A DNA stretch of 64,000 bases from [Flexibacter] sp. ATCC 35208. Lineage in GTDB: Bacteria; Bacteroidota; Bacteroidia; Chitinophagales; Chitinophagaceae. Position numbers and translations under genes: made by a program. Below are positions 35,090-42,945 of the stretch, in pieces; position 1 is the first letter of the stretch, and every line of letters starts with the position of its first letter. Where the stretch lies: assembly GCF_001975825.1 (NCBI RefSeq), contig NZ_MTKN01000005.1:47985-111984 (forward strand). Reading direction: 5' to 3'. The notes under the pieces are model-generated. The model had not been told where the DNA came from. It saw only the letters and a list, made by a program, of their open reading frames with translations, and ran no database searches.

Positions 35090-35842
35090 TAACCACGGTA
35101 TTAAATCCGGTTCGGCAAAAGCATTGTCCCAGCTATTGTGACCTACACCCGGGTATTCTGAATATTTTACTTCAGCTTTCAATCCTTTCAGTGCTGCATA
35201 ATAATCCCTTGAACCTTTCACAGGTACGGCAGGATCTGCATCTCCATGGAATATCCAGACAGGCACCGTTTTGAATTTCTTTGCATTTTCCACATTACCT
35301 GCACCGCAGATGGGGAAGCCAGCCGCCCACTTTTGCGGGTAGCGTGCCAGCAGGTCGAATGTACCCATGCCTCCCAGCGATAATCCGCCGATATAGACTT
35401 TCTTAGTATCGATCTTGCCTGTTTTATTTAAACTGTCTACCAACTCTCCTACTAATCTGCCAGATGCGGTAGGGGGTGCATCAGCGGGGAACATACGGCC
35501 ATTACCTGAGCGTTCGAACGGCCCCCAGGTAGAATCGTTGGGAAGTTGCGGGAAGATGACGAAGGCAGGGTATTTATCACGAATGGAGTCTTTTAAAAAA
35601 AGTGCACCCCCATGTGTGAGTTGGGCCGCATTGTCACGGCCACGTTCACCTGATCCATGCAGGAATACGATGAGGGGGTATTTTTTGTGGATATCGTAGT
35701 GTAAAGGTGTGAGCATACGGTAGCGAAGGGTATCACCATTGTGAATGTATTCTTCGTAACTGTATGCGCTGTAATCGGGTGTCTGTGCTTTGGCGAAAGA
35801 TACTATTATGCATAGCAGCAGGGTACAAATTGTTTTCATCAT
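35069..35842 (-). CDS. Secreted alpha/beta-hydrolase esterase (dienelactone/PHB-depolymerase-like)
   Basis: 257-residue exported serine hydrolase. A signal peptide (MMKTICTLLLCIIVSFAKAQ) is followed by an alpha/beta-hydrolase fold with oxyanion segment LIVFLHGSGERG, nucleophile elbow GGLSLGGMGTFDLL (Ser), Asp in WIFHGDADPAVPV and His in PGVGHNSWDN. It resembles prolyl-oligopeptidase-type esterases and phospholipase/carboxylesterases; the substrate is unknown. ATG at 35842 was chosen over 35860 as it starts the signal peptide. It is the only gene of its unit; the next genes upstream have their own terminator. Confidence 0.88.
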   Translation of the reverse strand: MMKTICTLLLCIIVSFAKAQTPDYSAYSYEEYIHNGDTLRYRMLTPLHYDIHKKYPLIVFLHGSGERGRDNAAQLTHGGALFLKDSIRDKYPAFVIFPQLPNDSTWGPFERSGNGRMFPADAPPTASGRLVGELVDSLNKTGKIDTKKVYIGGLSLGGMGTFDLLARYPQKWAAGFPICGAGNVENAKKFKTVPVWIFHGDADPAVPVKGSRDYYAALKGLKAEVKYSEYPGVGHNSWDNAFAEPDLIPWLLSHKRK

Positions 35843-35871
35843 GGAATAAACGTTATGCACCTAAAGTAATA

Positions 35872-35899
35872 AAAAAGGGGATCGATTGATCCCCTTTTT
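35872..35899 (-). terminator. Terminator of glycosyltransferase-methyltransferase operon
   Basis: A 12-bp perfect stem (AAAAAGGGGATC with its complement) around a 4-base loop begins one base past the methyltransferase stop and is followed by a T-run on the minus strand. Confidence 0.92.
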
Positions 35900-35900
35900 C

Positions 35901-36695
35901 TTAATATTTCAATACAAAGTGTTGTTTTATCTTCATATCCGGCAGGAAAAACACCAAACCGATAAAGAACAAATCGATCGTAAAGGTTACCCGTGGATGA
36001 TCCTGGATCGTTTTCCATGCTTTCTCCATATCCTCCGTCCAGTGAATATCATCGAAGATAAAAATGGAATGATCATGTGCTTTGGCGAGACACTGTTCAA
36101 AGTATTCCAGTGTAGGTACAGAGCGATGGTTCCCATCAATGAATACATAGTCTACCTGTGGCAACTCATCCAGCACACCTGCCAGTACATGGTCAAAATT
36201 TCCTACCCGCTGGGTGATATTCTGTAATCCCAGTGACTGAAAATTTTTCCCTGCCTTTGCCGCAATATTCGGACAACCTTCTATCGTATAGACTTTCGCA
36301 TCCGGTGCGGCTGCCTTTGCCATATAAGAAGTAGACAACCCCATAGAAGTACCCAGTTCCAGTAAATACTTTGGCTGGTAATATTGAATGAGTCTGTAAA
36401 ATAACTGTCCGAACCTAGGCGGCTTGGCCGCATGCTTTGTAATATCTCTCACTGCCCGCTCATTGCCGGCATTCATAAGCGACCCTGCACCCAGATCGGT
36501 GACCTGCAGGGTTTCATTACTCTTTAACAGCTCTTTCCGCAGTTGTTCAACTACTTTAAAATCCGCAGGTTGGCTTTTATCCCTCAGTACATCTTCTATC
36601 ATAGCGTACACAAACGGAGAGTGCACATCATGCCGGTTACCGGCTGTGAAGTAGTAATTCAGGTATTTTTTAGCAAGTTGCCACTGTACATTCAT
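35901..36695 (-). CDS. Class I SAM-dependent methyltransferase
   Basis: 264-residue methyltransferase, probably acting on oxygen of a small molecule or glycan. The fold is seen at KYLLELGTSMGLSTSYMAKA (SAM motif I), VYTIEGCPNIAAKA (motif II acidic residue) and VDYVFIDGNHRSVPTLEYF (metal-binding DGNH as in class I O-methyltransferases). The C-terminal FIFDDIHWTEDMEKAW also fits. It follows the glycosyltransferase by 4 bases in one operon, so it may modify the same lipid or glycan; the substrate is unknown. Confidence 0.88.
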   Translation of the reverse strand: MNVQWQLAKKYLNYYFTAGNRHDVHSPFVYAMIEDVLRDKSQPADFKVVEQLRKELLKSNETLQVTDLGAGSLMNAGNERAVRDITKHAAKPPRFGQLFYRLIQYYQPKYLLELGTSMGLSTSYMAKAAAPDAKVYTIEGCPNIAAKAGKNFQSLGLQNITQRVGNFDHVLAGVLDELPQVDYVFIDGNHRSVPTLEYFEQCLAKAHDHSIFIFDDIHWTEDMEKAWKTIQDHPRVTFTIDLFFIGLVFFLPDMKIKQHFVLKY

Positions 36696-36699
36696 CTGA

Positions 36700-37437
36700 T
36701 TAATAAATTTTCGCCCGGATCAGCCCCATTTTATGGAAGCGGTGTTGCAATGATACGCGCAATACCCCTAATCCGTATATACTGCTTCTTTTAAAGTTGA
36801 TACTGGATGCCTCATCAAAGTACTTGGTAGGGCAGGTTACCTCCCCTATTTCGTATCCTTTCATAAAGATCTGGGACAACATCTCATTATCAAAAATAAA
36901 ATCGTCATTGTCAGCCATATAGTTGATATCCCTGAGTACGGTCGCTGAAAATGCACGGTAACCGGTGTGGTATTCACTCAGTTTTTCGTTCATGAGCAGG
37001 TTCTGAAACAGGGTCAGGAACCGGTTAAAGAAGTACTTATAACCTGGCATTCCACCTTTTAAGGCCCCTTTTCCAAGGATCCTGGAGCCGAGCACTACCG
37101 GGTAAACATCATTGGCAATGATCGAGCTCATGGCAATAATCAGCTTGGGAGTGTACTGGTAATCAGGATGTAACATGATTACAATATCCGCGCCTAATTC
37201 CAGGGCTTTGTTGTAACAGGATTTCTGGTTTCCGCCATATCCTTTATTATTATCATGGCGGATGATATGTTGGATACCTAATTTTTTTCCAACGGCGACG
37301 GTATCATCCTTACTGGCGTCGTCAACCAGTACTACCTCATCAACTATATCAAAAGGTATTTCCTGGTAAGTTTTTTCCAGTGTTAATGCAGCGTTGTAGG
37401 CAGGTAATACCACCACTATCTTTTTATTATTCAGCAT
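36700..37437 (-). CDS. Family 2 glycosyltransferase (polyprenyl-phosphate type)
   Basis: 245-residue GT-A enzyme of the dolichol-phosphate mannosyltransferase-like group, without membrane helices. N-terminal VVVLPAYNAALTLEKTY and VVLVDDASKDDTV bind the nucleotide sugar; the metal motif region reads VIMLHPDYQYTP; the acceptor-side motif YHTGYRAFSATVL and NDDFIFDNEML follow. It probably transfers a sugar to a polyprenyl phosphate or glycan. It is the first gene of the operon with the methyltransferase; its promoter is well matched. Confidence 0.9.
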   Translation of the reverse strand: MLNNKKIVVVLPAYNAALTLEKTYQEIPFDIVDEVVLVDDASKDDTVAVGKKLGIQHIIRHDNNKGYGGNQKSCYNKALELGADIVIMLHPDYQYTPKLIIAMSSIIANDVYPVVLGSRILGKGALKGGMPGYKYFFNRFLTLFQNLLMNEKLSEYHTGYRAFSATVLRDINYMADNDDFIFDNEMLSQIFMKGYEIGEVTCPTKYFDEASSINFKRSSIYGLGVLRVSLQHRFHKMGLIRAKIY

Positions 37438-37457
37438 GAAAGTGGATAATTTGGTCG

Positions 37458-37489
37458 CAAAGGTAATAAAGTAGTTGAAAGACTGACAA
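37458..37489 (-). promoter_or_regulatory. Promoter of the glycosyltransferase operon
   Basis: On the minus strand a TTG (37487-37489) is followed after 21 bases by an exact -7 box TACCTTTG (37458-37465), 20 bases before the start codon. Spacing fits the Bacteroidota promoter. Confidence 0.7.
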
Positions 37490-37510
37490 TTTCAACTTAG
37501 TATAAATTGT

Positions 37511-37518
37511 TATCTTTG
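37511..37518 (+). promoter_or_regulatory. -7 box driving a long leader
   Basis: TATCTTTG is an exact match to TAnnTTTG. Transcription starting near 37525 would give a leader of about 185 bases before the secreted coiled-coil gene. A hairpin GTGCCAAAA/TTTTGGCAC (37518-37539) lies at its beginning and a second small one (GCTActaaTAGC) near 37578. Confidence 0.6.
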
Positions 37519-37711
37519 TGCCAAAATGTATTTTGGCACCATATTTTCTTAACGTTTAGGTTGATATAGTTCCAAAATGCTACTAATAGCATGCTAATTC
37601 ACTTACAGGTCTCAACTGCCGGTTATTGATTTTATAACCTTAGGAGGAGATTGTACCTGACAGTGAACAATTTGCAAATCAAATCAGGCCAATATCATGC
37701 ATTTTAATTCT

Positions 37712-38962
37712 ATGAGATATCTGACACTACTATTGATCTGTCTTGCCGGCACTCAAATTGCCATGGCTCAGGAACCTAAGCCTCAACAACCAACGGATCC
37801 TAACGCTGAGTTAAAAAATGTGGTGATGCCACAAGTTAGGAGCCAGGACACTACCATTCGCAGAATAATGGAAGAATTGCAAAAGATCCAGGCAAGCGAT
37901 CAATCAAATTCAAGCGCTATACAGGGATTACTGCAGGGCCGGGAAATTGACAACATTACCAAGTACCAGCTGATCAGGAACAACATTGTTTACGCCAGCG
38001 AAACCTACTACCTGTTAAACAAAAAAATCATTGACCTTAAGTCACGTACCACTACCAACAATCTCGATGTATTCATCACATCGCTGAACAACCCTGAAAG
38101 TAAAGAACTGGGTTTCTCGCTGAGTGATCGTATCGTAGAACTGGTAGAAAAAGTGGTGCTGAAAGGTAAGAAGGACAAAAACGATGACAAGAGCAACAAG
38201 ATCGTAGAATCGACTAAGTCTATCATCGCTTCTCCTATTTTCCAGAGCTTTACTTCATTGACGCCTCCTTTGGCGATTGCTAACTCTGTGATGAACTTTC
38301 TGCACAGTGTGAGTGTCAATAATAAGGAAATCAATCAGCAGACACTGAAAGAGTTTGAAAAAGAACTGAACAAATATGTAGTGTATTATACAGCGTTGAA
38401 CGATGCGAACAATAAGTTTGAATATGGTCTGAACTTCAACAAAGACCAGCTCAACCTGTTGCACGATAACCTGTATGATCACATCATGTTCACCGCCAGT
38501 GCTCTGAAATTTAACCTGCCACAGCGTGGTAACAAGTCTCTGGGTGAAACACTGAACGACTTCTTCTTTGACTTCAAGAAAGAGAAAGTAGTATTGTTCT
38601 TTGATGACCTGGAGAATAAGTATACCAAAGGCAAGAAGGTAGATTACGAAGCGCTGCTGCGTGAAAATCCAAATCTGAAAGAGGTGAATAACCAGCTGGA
38701 AGACCTGGTATTGCAGACCAAACGCTTTGAGAACCTATACAATGAATACTTTACACTGTTGGATTCTTACTATGGTAAAGTAGCGAATGCGCTGAAGATT
38801 GCACAGGATAATGGTCTGGCTGATAAAGCGACTATTGATGCAAAGCAATCTGAGTTCCGTAACCTGAAGGATGAAGCAGTGAAAGAAATTCAGGCTTCCA
38901 TCAATATCAAGGAACTGTACAACAATACAGATAAGATCAAGTATCGTTACAGGATATTCTAA
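37712..38962 (+). CDS. Secreted helical protein of unknown function
   Basis: 416-residue exported protein that I do not recognise. A signal peptide (YLTLLLICLAGTQIAMAQ) is followed by a Pro/Gln-rich stretch (EPKPQQPTDPN) and then almost entirely helical, charged sequence with coiled-coil character, for example RRIMEELQKIQASDQ near residue 60 and the last 120 residues (NQLEDLVLQTKRFENLYN). There are no cysteines of note and no catalytic motif. An ATG at 37697 would add five residues. It is preceded by a long structured leader and followed by a terminator, so it is a single-gene unit. Confidence 0.85.
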   Translation: MRYLTLLLICLAGTQIAMAQEPKPQQPTDPNAELKNVVMPQVRSQDTTIRRIMEELQKIQASDQSNSSAIQGLLQGREIDNITKYQLIRNNIVYASETYYLLNKKIIDLKSRTTTNNLDVFITSLNNPESKELGFSLSDRIVELVEKVVLKGKKDKNDDKSNKIVESTKSIIASPIFQSFTSLTPPLAIANSVMNFLHSVSVNNKEINQQTLKEFEKELNKYVVYYTALNDANNKFEYGLNFNKDQLNLLHDNLYDHIMFTASALKFNLPQRGNKSLGETLNDFFFDFKKEKVVLFFDDLENKYTKGKKVDYEALLRENPNLKEVNNQLEDLVLQTKRFENLYNEYFTLLDSYYGKVANALKIAQDNGLADKATIDAKQSEFRNLKDEAVKEIQASINIKELYNNTDKIKYRYRIF

Positions 38963-38988
38963 CATTCGCATATTATGATGCTGACACG

Positions 38989-39023
38989 CTCCCCGGGAAT
39001 TATTACCAATAATTTTCGGGGAG
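38989..39023 (+). terminator. Terminator of secreted helical protein gene
   Basis: A 16-bp stem with two G-U pairs (CTCCCCGGGAATTATT against AATAATTTTCGGGGAG) encloses an ACC loop, followed by TTTTTATT. Confidence 0.88.
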
Positions 39024-39035
39024 TTTTTATTACGT

Positions 39036-39043
39036 TACTTTTG
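39036..39043 (+). promoter_or_regulatory. -7 box of oxyR, implying a leaderless or near-leaderless mRNA
   Basis: TACTTTTG is an exact -7 box that ends three bases before the oxyR ATG at 39047. The transcription start would fall at or near the start codon. Confidence 0.55.
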
Positions 39044-39046
39044 TGT

Positions 39047-39988
39047 ATGACTACAGTTCAACTAGAATATATCGTCGCCGTGGACACCTACCGCAGTTTT
39101 GTCGTCGCCGCCGAGAAATGCTTTGTTACGCAACCTACGTTGAGTATGCAGATTCAGAAGCTGGAAGATGAGTTGGGGGTGAAAATATTCGACAGGAGTA
39201 AGCTACCGGTAGTACCTACCGAAATAGGAGTGGAAATAGTCGAGCAATCGCGCATCATACTGAAAGAAAACAGCCGGATCAAAGAGATTGTATCCGGGCA
39301 TAAAAAAGAAGTACAGGGCAATCTGCGCGTAGGTATTATTCCTACATTGGCGCCTTACCTCCTACCCCGTATCCTCACAGGTTTCATGAAGAAATATCCC
39401 AAGGTAAAATTAGAGATATGGGAGTATCCGACAGAACAGATTGTACAGCAATTAAAGCTGGAGCAACTGGATTGTGGGTTACTGGCGACGCCGCTGGAGA
39501 ATCCGAACCTGGAAGAGCAACCGTTGTTTTATGAATCTTTCGTGGTATATGCGGCGAAGACGAATCCTTTGTTTGAGAAGAAGATTGTGCGGCCGGAGGA
39601 TATTGATGTGAGGGAGGTGTGGTTGTTGAATGAAGGGCATTGTATGCGGAACCAGGTGTTGAATATATGCAGGGATAAGTTTACGATGGGGGAATATAAG
39701 AATCTGGAATATAATACGGGTAGTGTAGAGACATTGAAGAGGATGGTGGATCTGAATGCAGGGTATACGATTTTGCCGGAGCTGTCATTGCAGGATCTGT
39801 CTGCAAGGCAGATGAATATGGTGAGGTTTTTTAAGTCGCCGGAGCCGGTGAGAGAGATAAGTTTGGTAATGCATCGGTTCTTTGTAAAACAGGCGTTGAT
39901 TGCTGCGTTTAAGAAGGAGATACTGGCACATGTGCCGGAGAAGATGAAGGCGCAGAAGAATAAGAAGGTGATGGATATAAATGCATAA
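39047..39988 (+). CDS. oxyR: OxyR-like LysR-family peroxide regulator
   Basis: 313-residue LysR-type activator, best matched to OxyR, which senses H2O2 and switches on catalase and peroxidase genes. The N-terminal winged helix reads YRSFVVAAEKCFVTQPTLSM, then IQKLEDELGVKIFDRSKLPV. The effector domain follows from residue 90. The redox pair expected for OxyR is present: a Cys in NEGHCMRNQVL followed eight residues later by a Cys in LNICRDKF. The start at 39047 was chosen because the longer frame from 38975 runs through the preceding terminator. Monocistronic; followed by two hairpin structures. Confidence 0.9.
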   Translation: MTTVQLEYIVAVDTYRSFVVAAEKCFVTQPTLSMQIQKLEDELGVKIFDRSKLPVVPTEIGVEIVEQSRIILKENSRIKEIVSGHKKEVQGNLRVGIIPTLAPYLLPRILTGFMKKYPKVKLEIWEYPTEQIVQQLKLEQLDCGLLATPLENPNLEEQPLFYESFVVYAAKTNPLFEKKIVRPEDIDVREVWLLNEGHCMRNQVLNICRDKFTMGEYKNLEYNTGSVETLKRMVDLNAGYTILPELSLQDLSARQMNMVRFFKSPEPVREISLVMHRFFVKQALIAAFKKEILAHVPEKMKAQKNKKVMDINA

Positions 39989-39993
39989 AAAAT

Positions 39994-40032
39994 CAATTTC
40001 TGAGGACTGCTTTCAGCAGTCCTCAGAAATTG
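39994..40032 (+). terminator. oxyR terminator
   Basis: A 17-bp perfect stem (CAATTTCTGAGGACTGC with its complement) with loop TTTCA lies 5 bases after the oxyR stop. Confidence 0.88.
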
Positions 40033-40039
40033 AAAAAAC

Positions 40040-40163
40040 AAAAAATGAGGCTGACCAAAAAGTAATGGTCAGCCTCATTTTATTCGGGTACCTGATGGAG
40101 CCCTGTCATCGTTTAAGCAATTGTCAGGACCTTCATTTTGCTTTTTGGTCAGCCTCATTTTTT
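40040..40163 (+). repeat. Dispersed three-arm intergenic element, copy 3 (different arm sequence)
   Basis: Arm A (ATGAGGCTGACC, within 40040-40062) is followed by A' at 40067-40081 (15-bp perfect hairpin), a core with the shared GGGTACCTGATGGAGCC and GTCAGGACCTTCATTTTG, and A'' at 40141-40163. Here A plus flanking bases pairs with A'' over 23 perfect base pairs, longer than the A/A' hairpin. The arms share no sequence with copies 1, 2 and 4, yet the layout is the same. It lies between the convergent oxyR and M48 genes. Confidence 0.8.
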
Positions 40164-40170
40164 GGGTCCA

Positions 40171-40207
40171 GCCCAAACGCTTTTGCCTCCGGCAAAAGCG
40201 TTTGGGC
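40171..40207 (-). terminator. Terminator of M48 peptidase gene
   Basis: A 17-bp perfect stem (GCCCAAACGCTTTTGCC with its complement) encloses a three-base loop just beyond the peptidase stop. Confidence 0.8.
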
Positions 40208-40220
40208 TTATCTTATTTAA

Positions 40221-41027
40221 TTACTTAACTGGTTTGTAGTACTTCATCGCCTCTGGCATCAGACTTTGCAACTGTGCAATCCTTCGCTCATCACTCGGGT
40301 GTGTACTCATCAACTCCATTGGCTTGCTACCACTCGCACTAGCACTCGCCATCCGCTGCCAAAAAGGAATCGCCTCCTGCGGATTATACCCCGCCATGGC
40401 CATAAATATCACCCCTAAATGATCTGCTTCCAGCTCATTCTGTCTTGAAAACGCCAGCAACCCTAAATTACCACCTACACCAAAAGACTGTAAGAAGATA
40501 TTCTGTGCCTGTGGATTCTTATTCAAAGCCACAGAACCTGCGATCTCAATACCCTGAGAAACTAATTGCTGGCTCATACGCTCATTACCATGCCTTGCAA
40601 TCGCATGCGCAATTTCGTGGCCCATTACACACGCCAGTGAAGTTTCGTTCTGTGTAACCGGCAGCAGGCCAGTATACACCACTACCTTTCCACCTGGCAT
40701 ACACCATGCATTCACCTCTTTATTATCCACCAGGTTGAATTCCCATTTATAACCAGCTACTTCATTCCCCATATTATTCTGGGTCATGTACTGGGTTACA
40801 GCTGCACTGATACGTGCACCTACCCGTTTAACCATGTCAGCATCTTTGTTGCCGGCAGTGGTGACAGTTTTGTTTTCTGTCAGAAATGTCTGATACTCTG
40901 TCAGCGCCATGGACTGCATGGTGCTTTCAGGAATGAGGTTCAATTGCTTGCGACCAGTGATAGGCACTTTCGCACAGCTCATCATCATTGCTACACTTAC
41001 TCCAATAAACAGGAATTTTTTTTGCAT
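40221..41027 (-). CDS. M48 family zinc metallopeptidase lipoprotein
   Basis: 268-residue lipoprotein protease of the M48C (BepA/LoiP-like) type, probably acting in outer-membrane protein quality control. The signal has lipobox MMSC, then AKVPITGRKQLNLIP, a family hallmark. The zinc site is HEIAHAIARH (HExxH) with the third ligand Glu in ELEADHLGVIFMA. The C-terminus contains the STHPSDERRIAQL motif. There are no TPR repeats, unlike BepA. Start 41027 is preferred over 41036 because it directly begins the lipoprotein signal. Monocistronic. Confidence 0.93.
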   Translation of the reverse strand: MQKKFLFIGVSVAMMMSCAKVPITGRKQLNLIPESTMQSMALTEYQTFLTENKTVTTAGNKDADMVKRVGARISAAVTQYMTQNNMGNEVAGYKWEFNLVDNKEVNAWCMPGGKVVVYTGLLPVTQNETSLACVMGHEIAHAIARHGNERMSQQLVSQGIEIAGSVALNKNPQAQNIFLQSFGVGGNLGLLAFSRQNELEADHLGVIFMAMAGYNPQEAIPFWQRMASASASGSKPMELMSTHPSDERRIAQLQSLMPEAMKYYKPVK

Positions 41028-41087
41028 CTGATACAAATTTGAATTTTAAAGGGGGCGTCCCTCGAATGCTACAGTATAAAAACAGAA

Positions 41088-41130
41088 TTTGATCATGACT
41101 ATTACGAAGGTCGTAATAACCATGATCAAA
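41088..41130. terminator. Palindromic hairpin between plsY and M48 gene
   Basis: Outer arms TTTGATCATG/CATGATCAAA and inner arms ATTACGA/TCGTAAT are separated by a 3x3 internal loop, with a three-base apical loop AGG. It probably terminates plsY (minus strand, T-rich downstream). The near-perfect symmetry would also allow it to be a protein-binding operator for the M48 gene. Confidence 0.6.
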
Positions 41131-41181
41131 GATTATAATAATTTGTGAAAGTGTGCAAGAGATATGCCAGAATGAACAGGA

Positions 41182-41820
41182 TTATTTCCTGTCTCTGTGC
41201 CTGAACAAAGGCACTTTGCTTTCGTTACCATTCAGTAAGCGGAAGATGTTCTTCTGATGGGTGAGCACCACCATCAGTGCGACAGCAATTGCAAATATGC
41301 GATAGAATGTCTCAGGCTCATTAAAGATGAAAAGTATGAGTATCGGGAATGCAATACTTGCGATGATTGAGCTAAGGGATACATATCTTGTCAGGAACAG
41401 GATCAGCAGGAATACCGCTACGCAGCAGATAGCTACCAGTGGCTGAATGGCCAGTACTAATCCAAACAGGGTAGCAATACCTTTACCCCCACGGAAACTT
41501 GCCCAGATAGGGAAGATATGTCCTACTACAGCTGCCAGCCCCAGACCTATCTGTAAGTTGACCAACTGAGTCAGGTGCTCAGGATTCTGATAGTAACCTA
41601 CTAATAATGCCAGACGTACTGCCAATACTCCTTTTACCATATCCACGAGCATCACAAATGAACCGGCTTTTGGACCCAGGACACGGAAGGTATTTGTAGC
41701 ACCGGCATTGCCGCTACCATATTCCCGGATGTCCATACCAAATACGCCTTTACTCACCCATACTGCGGTAGGTATGGACCCGATCAGATAAGCACAAAAA
41801 AGCAACAATAATTCTGTCAT
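41182..41820 (-). CDS. plsY: Glycerol-3-phosphate acyltransferase PlsY
   Basis: Integral membrane enzyme using acyl-phosphate to acylate glycerol-3-phosphate, the first phospholipid step. 212 residues with about five transmembrane helices. The three PlsY motifs are visible: YLIGSIPTAVWVSK (motif 1), GSGNAGATNTFRVLG, and RGGKGIATLFG (motif 2), followed by the hydrophobic C-terminal helices. It lies alone on the minus strand between prmA and the M48 gene. Confidence 0.95.
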   Translation of the reverse strand: MTELLLLFCAYLIGSIPTAVWVSKGVFGMDIREYGSGNAGATNTFRVLGPKAGSFVMLVDMVKGVLAVRLALLVGYYQNPEHLTQLVNLQIGLGLAAVVGHIFPIWASFRGGKGIATLFGLVLAIQPLVAICCVAVFLLILFLTRYVSLSSIIASIAFPILILFIFNEPETFYRIFAIAVALMVVLTHQKNIFRLLNGNESKVPLFRHRDRK

Positions 41821-41955
41821 ACAATAAGTTAGGTTTTGCTAAGATAGTATTTTTCGCTGTTAAAGTCTGTTAAAGTTAAGAAAATATTAAAATTTACATT
41901 AACACGAACATTGGATTATCAGCGCTTATTATATAACCATGTTATAACATATAAC

Positions 41956-42777
41956 TTATTTCCTGGCTAATAATTTCATTGCCAGCCAATTATCCTTATC
42001 TAGTACAGTTTCCAGGACTAAACCATTTTTCCTGGCGGCTTCTAAAATGGCCGTTTCATCCTCTTTCAGAATACCACTCAGCAATAAAATACCGTTTCTT
42101 TCCAGTAAAGAGCGCATATCGGCCATAAATTCCAGTAAAATATTGCGGTTGATGTTCGCCAACACTATATGATAAGTATTCCTGATATTCTTCAGGGTAT
42201 CTGATTGCCATACCTTGACTGCGAGCGCATTGTTGTTATCAATGTTCTCTTTCGTGTTTTCTACGGACCATGTATCGATATCGATCGCATCAATTACGGC
42301 AGCGCCCATTTTGGCAGCAAGGATAGCAAGAATACCGGTACCGGTACCAAAGTCAAATACCTTTTTGCCACGGAAGTCAATGCCCTGCATCAACTTTATC
42401 ATAGAAGCTGTGGTTGCATGGTGACCTGTGCCAAAAGACATCTTGGGGGTGATAACGATTTCGTGCAGCGGAGCAGGATCAAATGGCTCGTGGAAAGATG
42501 CCCGGATACCACAGAAACTGTCAACCTGTACAGGTTGGAAATTACTTTCCCATACGGCGTTCCAGTTTTCCTGTCCTACCCTTTCGCTCGTATACGTTAC
42601 GCCGTACGTCGTCGTGAGAGCTTTTACTGCTCCTTCATCAAAATTGTTTTCTGGTATATATGCTACCAGTGTAGCACCTTGTTCTTCAAACCCGTCGAAC
42701 CCTTTTTCAGATAACTCAGCTATAAGAATATCTTTTATTTCATTGGTACAGGTAATGGTAATAGCTGTATGTGTCAT
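41956..42777 (-). CDS. prmA: Ribosomal protein L11 methyltransferase
   Basis: SAM-dependent trimethylation of ribosomal protein L11; cytoplasmic, 273 residues. An N-terminal L11-recognition domain (residues 1-80) is followed by MSFGTGHHATTASMIKLM, SAM motif KVFDFGTGTGILAILAAKMG, and the NIN motif VLANINRNILLEFM. An exact -7 box ends only four bases before the ATG, so the transcript may be leaderless. A 12-bp perfect palindrome (ATGTTATAACAT) lies just past its stop. Confidence 0.95.
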   Translation of the reverse strand: MTHTAITITCTNEIKDILIAELSEKGFDGFEEQGATLVAYIPENNFDEGAVKALTTTYGVTYTSERVGQENWNAVWESNFQPVQVDSFCGIRASFHEPFDPAPLHEIVITPKMSFGTGHHATTASMIKLMQGIDFRGKKVFDFGTGTGILAILAAKMGAAVIDAIDIDTWSVENTKENIDNNNALAVKVWQSDTLKNIRNTYHIVLANINRNILLEFMADMRSLLERNGILLLSGILKEDETAILEAARKNGLVLETVLDKDNWLAMKLLARK

Positions 42778-42781
42778 GTAG

Positions 42782-42789
42782 CAAATATA
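42782..42789 (-). promoter_or_regulatory. -7 box of prmA, implying a leaderless mRNA
   Basis: TATATTTG on the minus strand is an exact -7 box with only four bases between it and the prmA ATG. Confidence 0.55.
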
Positions 42790-42908
42790 TTAAAATCAGC
42801 AAATCCTGTATATGATGGTAACACCTTAAAGCCTCATTTTCATGTTATTGTAATGTTAATGGTAAAATATCCCTGTTTACAGCTATATAACACATAATAT
42901 GTTAATTT

Positions 42909-42916
42909 TATATTTG
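42909..42916 (+). promoter_or_regulatory. -7 box of secreted protein gene
   Basis: TATATTTG, exact TAnnTTTG, ends 29 bases before the ATG at 42946. A second similar site (AAAATTTGC) lies directly before the gene. Confidence 0.6.
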
Positions 42917-42945
42917 CATTATAGTTAATATAAAATTTGCATCCT

